A stretch of 41,398 nt of DNA from positions 1-41,398 of the IMG/VR virus record IMGVR_UViG_3300032356_000004. The stretch is one strand, 5' to 3'. This DNA comes from a virus. Position numbers and translations under genes: made by a program. Positions within the stretch are counted from its first letter, which is position 1. Each line of letters begins with the position of its first letter. This document shows, one piece after another, positions 39,865 through 41,398 of the stretch. Below the pieces are notes generated by a model that did not search any database, was not told the DNA's origin, and saw only the letters and a program-made list of their open reading frames with translations.

Positions 39865-41398
39865 TCTCAAGCACCTTCAATTTACATGATTTTATTCCGT
39901 TATCATACCAATACAAAAACAAATCGCCACTTTGTGATAGTATCAATGCTGGCTTTTGTTCTCCCACTGATCCGACAGTATCGCCTGAAAGTCGTTTGTT
40001 TGTTATATCTGTTTCCTCTAATATTATAACACTCTCATCAATTCTAAATGCTAGATAAACAAAACTATTGTTCTTCCACGCAACCGCATAGAACAAATTG
40101 CCTAATACATCATACACAACACAAGGAAAAGAAAAGTCAGCATCAGCTTTTACTGTTTGTATGTTATCAGCACCCCAGCCAAACCCATATAGAGGTTTAT
40201 TGTCCAGTGTAGGTATATAGGTTTTTAATGCGTTATTATCCATATAGAATACTCGTATAACTCCGCCGTCTGTATCGGTTATGTTTACAGGTTGCTTTTC
40301 TGCGGATATCGGAGTGTCAAATGTAACATTATTAGCATCTATTGTTTTTACTCCATCGTTCTCTGTGATATTAACCTTCCATATTTTATCCGTAAACTTA
40401 ACTTGCACCGTAGAAGGTATATTATTTGCAGGTAGTGATATATTAGTAAAATTAGTTCCTGTGTCTTTAGATATTGAATAACCACCTGAATAATCGACCC
40501 TAATGTCGCCAGTTCCGCTAAACAGCAACGCACTTGGGAAATTTCCTGTTGGGTTCACATTAATTATCTCATCTTTACGTTTAAGTTTAATTCCTTCGTT
40601 TGAATAAAATATATAATGGGTGGTATCGAACGGATGCTCGAACCCACTAAGTATTATTGCATCACCAGTAGACAATAAAGCCGTCCCTATTCTTGTGAGC
40701 ATTCTATTTCTAAGCTCTGTTTGAGTATTTCCCGCTTGCACTGTTCCCTTTGTGTTAAGCGGAGGACTAATCCAGAACCCTAAGTCATTGGCTGTCACAG
40801 TAGTATTTGTTGCGTGTCCGCTTACATGGTTCGCTGTTATGATCTTGATTTTTTGGTTAGGCTGCGCTAACCCGTAAACCATGCCTCGCCCTGAATAATA
40901 TATTGTGTCTATGAATCCAGATATGTTATTTCCCTCAAATAAAGAAGTAGGGCAACTCAATGATGAATACATGACATCAATTCCCACTTTTATTTTTCCA
41001 GATGATTCGTAATATATTCCAGGTTTCAAAAACTGAACATCTAAATTATTCATCAAAAACTCGTTTTCTGCATTTGCTTCTGTATATTTATAGTCTATGC
41101 TCACTCCATTTATATCAGGTTCTGTAGGCTGTTGTTTGTTGTATGCTAGATAATCTTTAAGCGGATATAACACAGCTTTGTTTTTTGTATAGTTTTCAAT
41201 TGGAACAGGGTTTCCTGTCGGATTAGTGCATAATAATGTTTTTTGCGGCGCAAATGTAAATATGGAATTAGCTCTTTCTGGTTTACGCATGCTAGATGGT
41301 ATGAACTCGTCCTCTTCAACATTCCCATCTAATAATTCACCTGCTACGGCTCCGTCAATTATCAACAAACCCTTTATTATGCAATACCTGTATATTGA
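39851..41398 (-). CDS. Large tail tip/baseplate protein, C-terminal part (continues from base 2713)
   Basis: This is the other end of the gene that starts at 2713. The frame enters from the 127-base overlap and runs to TAA 39851. Bases 41272-41398 repeat bases 1-127 and must be counted once. The C-terminal 500 residues are beta-rich, with recurring strands such as DAIILSGFEHPFDTTHYIF and a last part (PCVVYDVLGNLFYAVAWKN, then PALILSQSGDLFLYWYDNG) that looks like propeller blades. Propeller or carbohydrate-binding ends are frequent in host-recognition proteins, so receptor contact is plausible. A TTG at 41368 could pass for a start but is internal. Confidence 0.8.
   Translation of the reverse strand, partial: SIYRYCIIKGLLIIDGAVAGELLDGNVEEDEFIPSSMRKPERANSIFTFAPQKTLLCTNPTGNPVPIENYTKNKAVLYPLKDYLAYNKQQPTEPDINGVSIDYKYTEANAENEFLMNNLDVQFLKPGIYYESSGKIKVGIDVMYSSLSCPTSLFEGNNISGFIDTIYYSGRGMVYGLAQPNQKIKIITANHVSGHATNTTVTANDLGFWISPPLNTKGTVQAGNTQTELRNRMLTRIGTALLSTGDAIILSGFEHPFDTTHYIFYSNEGIKLKRKDEIINVNPTGNFPSALLFSGTGDIRVDYSGGYSISKDTGTNFTNISLPANNIPSTVQVKFTDKIWKVNITENDGVKTIDANNVTFDTPISAEKQPVNITDTDGGVIRVFYMDNNALKTYIPTLDNKPLYGFGWGADNIQTVKADADFSFPCVVYDVLGNLFYAVAWKNNSFVYLAFRIDESVIILEETDITNKRLSGDTVGSVGEQKPALILSQSGDLFLYWYDNGIKSCKLKVLENGSN
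41272..41398. repeat. Terminal direct repeat, right copy
   Basis: Identical to bases 1-127. It should be removed when the genome is circularised, leaving 41271 bp. Confidence 0.95.

Overview
This window is an essentially complete genome of a tailed double-stranded DNA phage (Caudoviricetes, siphovirus type). The first 127 bases and the last 127 bases are identical, so the contig closes into a circle of 41271 bp. One tail gene runs across the junction. Nearly everything is encoded on the minus strand, so transcription runs from high to low coordinates and then across the junction. There is a tape measure protein and tail tube candidates, but no sheath or contractile baseplate genes. I see no integrase, no clear CI-type repressor, no ParA/ParB and no tRNA. 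A strictly lytic or episomal life style fits better than integration, but absence by eye is weak evidence. The DNA is AT-rich, ribosome binding sites are strong AGGAGG types and several promoters match sigma-70 boxes. A low-GC bacterial host such as a member of the Bacillota is possible, but I cannot name it.

Layout along transcription. (1) Early operon, about 35.95 to 25.86 kb: a sigma-70-like promoter, a MerR/excisionase-like HTH protein, a chain of tiny overlapping ORFs, an XRE HTH protein with a Cys cluster, an RHH-like protein, a YqaJ exonuclease, a RusA resolvase, a RecT annealase, SSB, a large primase-helicase, small membrane and zinc-ribbon proteins, a QueE/NrdG-like radical SAM enzyme and a 59-residue ankyrin-like protein, closed by a terminator. 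(2) AT-rich accessory region, 25.8 to 21.8 kb: iteron-like repeats, two control regions sharing a 40-bp direct repeat directly upstream of a promoter, four proteins I cannot identify and three intrinsic terminators. About 1.1 kb without a convincing gene follows, carrying three tandem 16-bp repeats and a cluster of GTGAA/TTCAC boxes. This region is the best candidate for a replication origin. (3) Late operon, 21.8 kb to 1 and then 41.27 to 36.1 kb: small and large terminase, portal, a glycosyltransferase, a fused protease-scaffold-capsid protein, a decoration protein, a MuF-like protein, a decoration/beta-helix fusion, a TIGR03790-like protein, connectors, tail tube proteins, the G/GT frameshift pair, tape measure, two large tail tip proteins, and lysis genes (XhlA-like, holin, amidase). 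A strong terminator ends the unit. A second promoter inside it serves the holin and endolysin.

How the parts work together. YqaJ, RecT, SSB and RusA form a standard phage recombination set, and the primase-helicase drives replication. The terminase and portal package DNA into a head that matures through a protease fused to its own capsid protein. The least ordinary parts are the TIGR03790-like virion-module protein, the lone QueE-like radical SAM gene next to an ankyrin mini-protein, the head-module glycosyltransferase, the protease-capsid fusion, and the repeat-controlled accessory cassettes.
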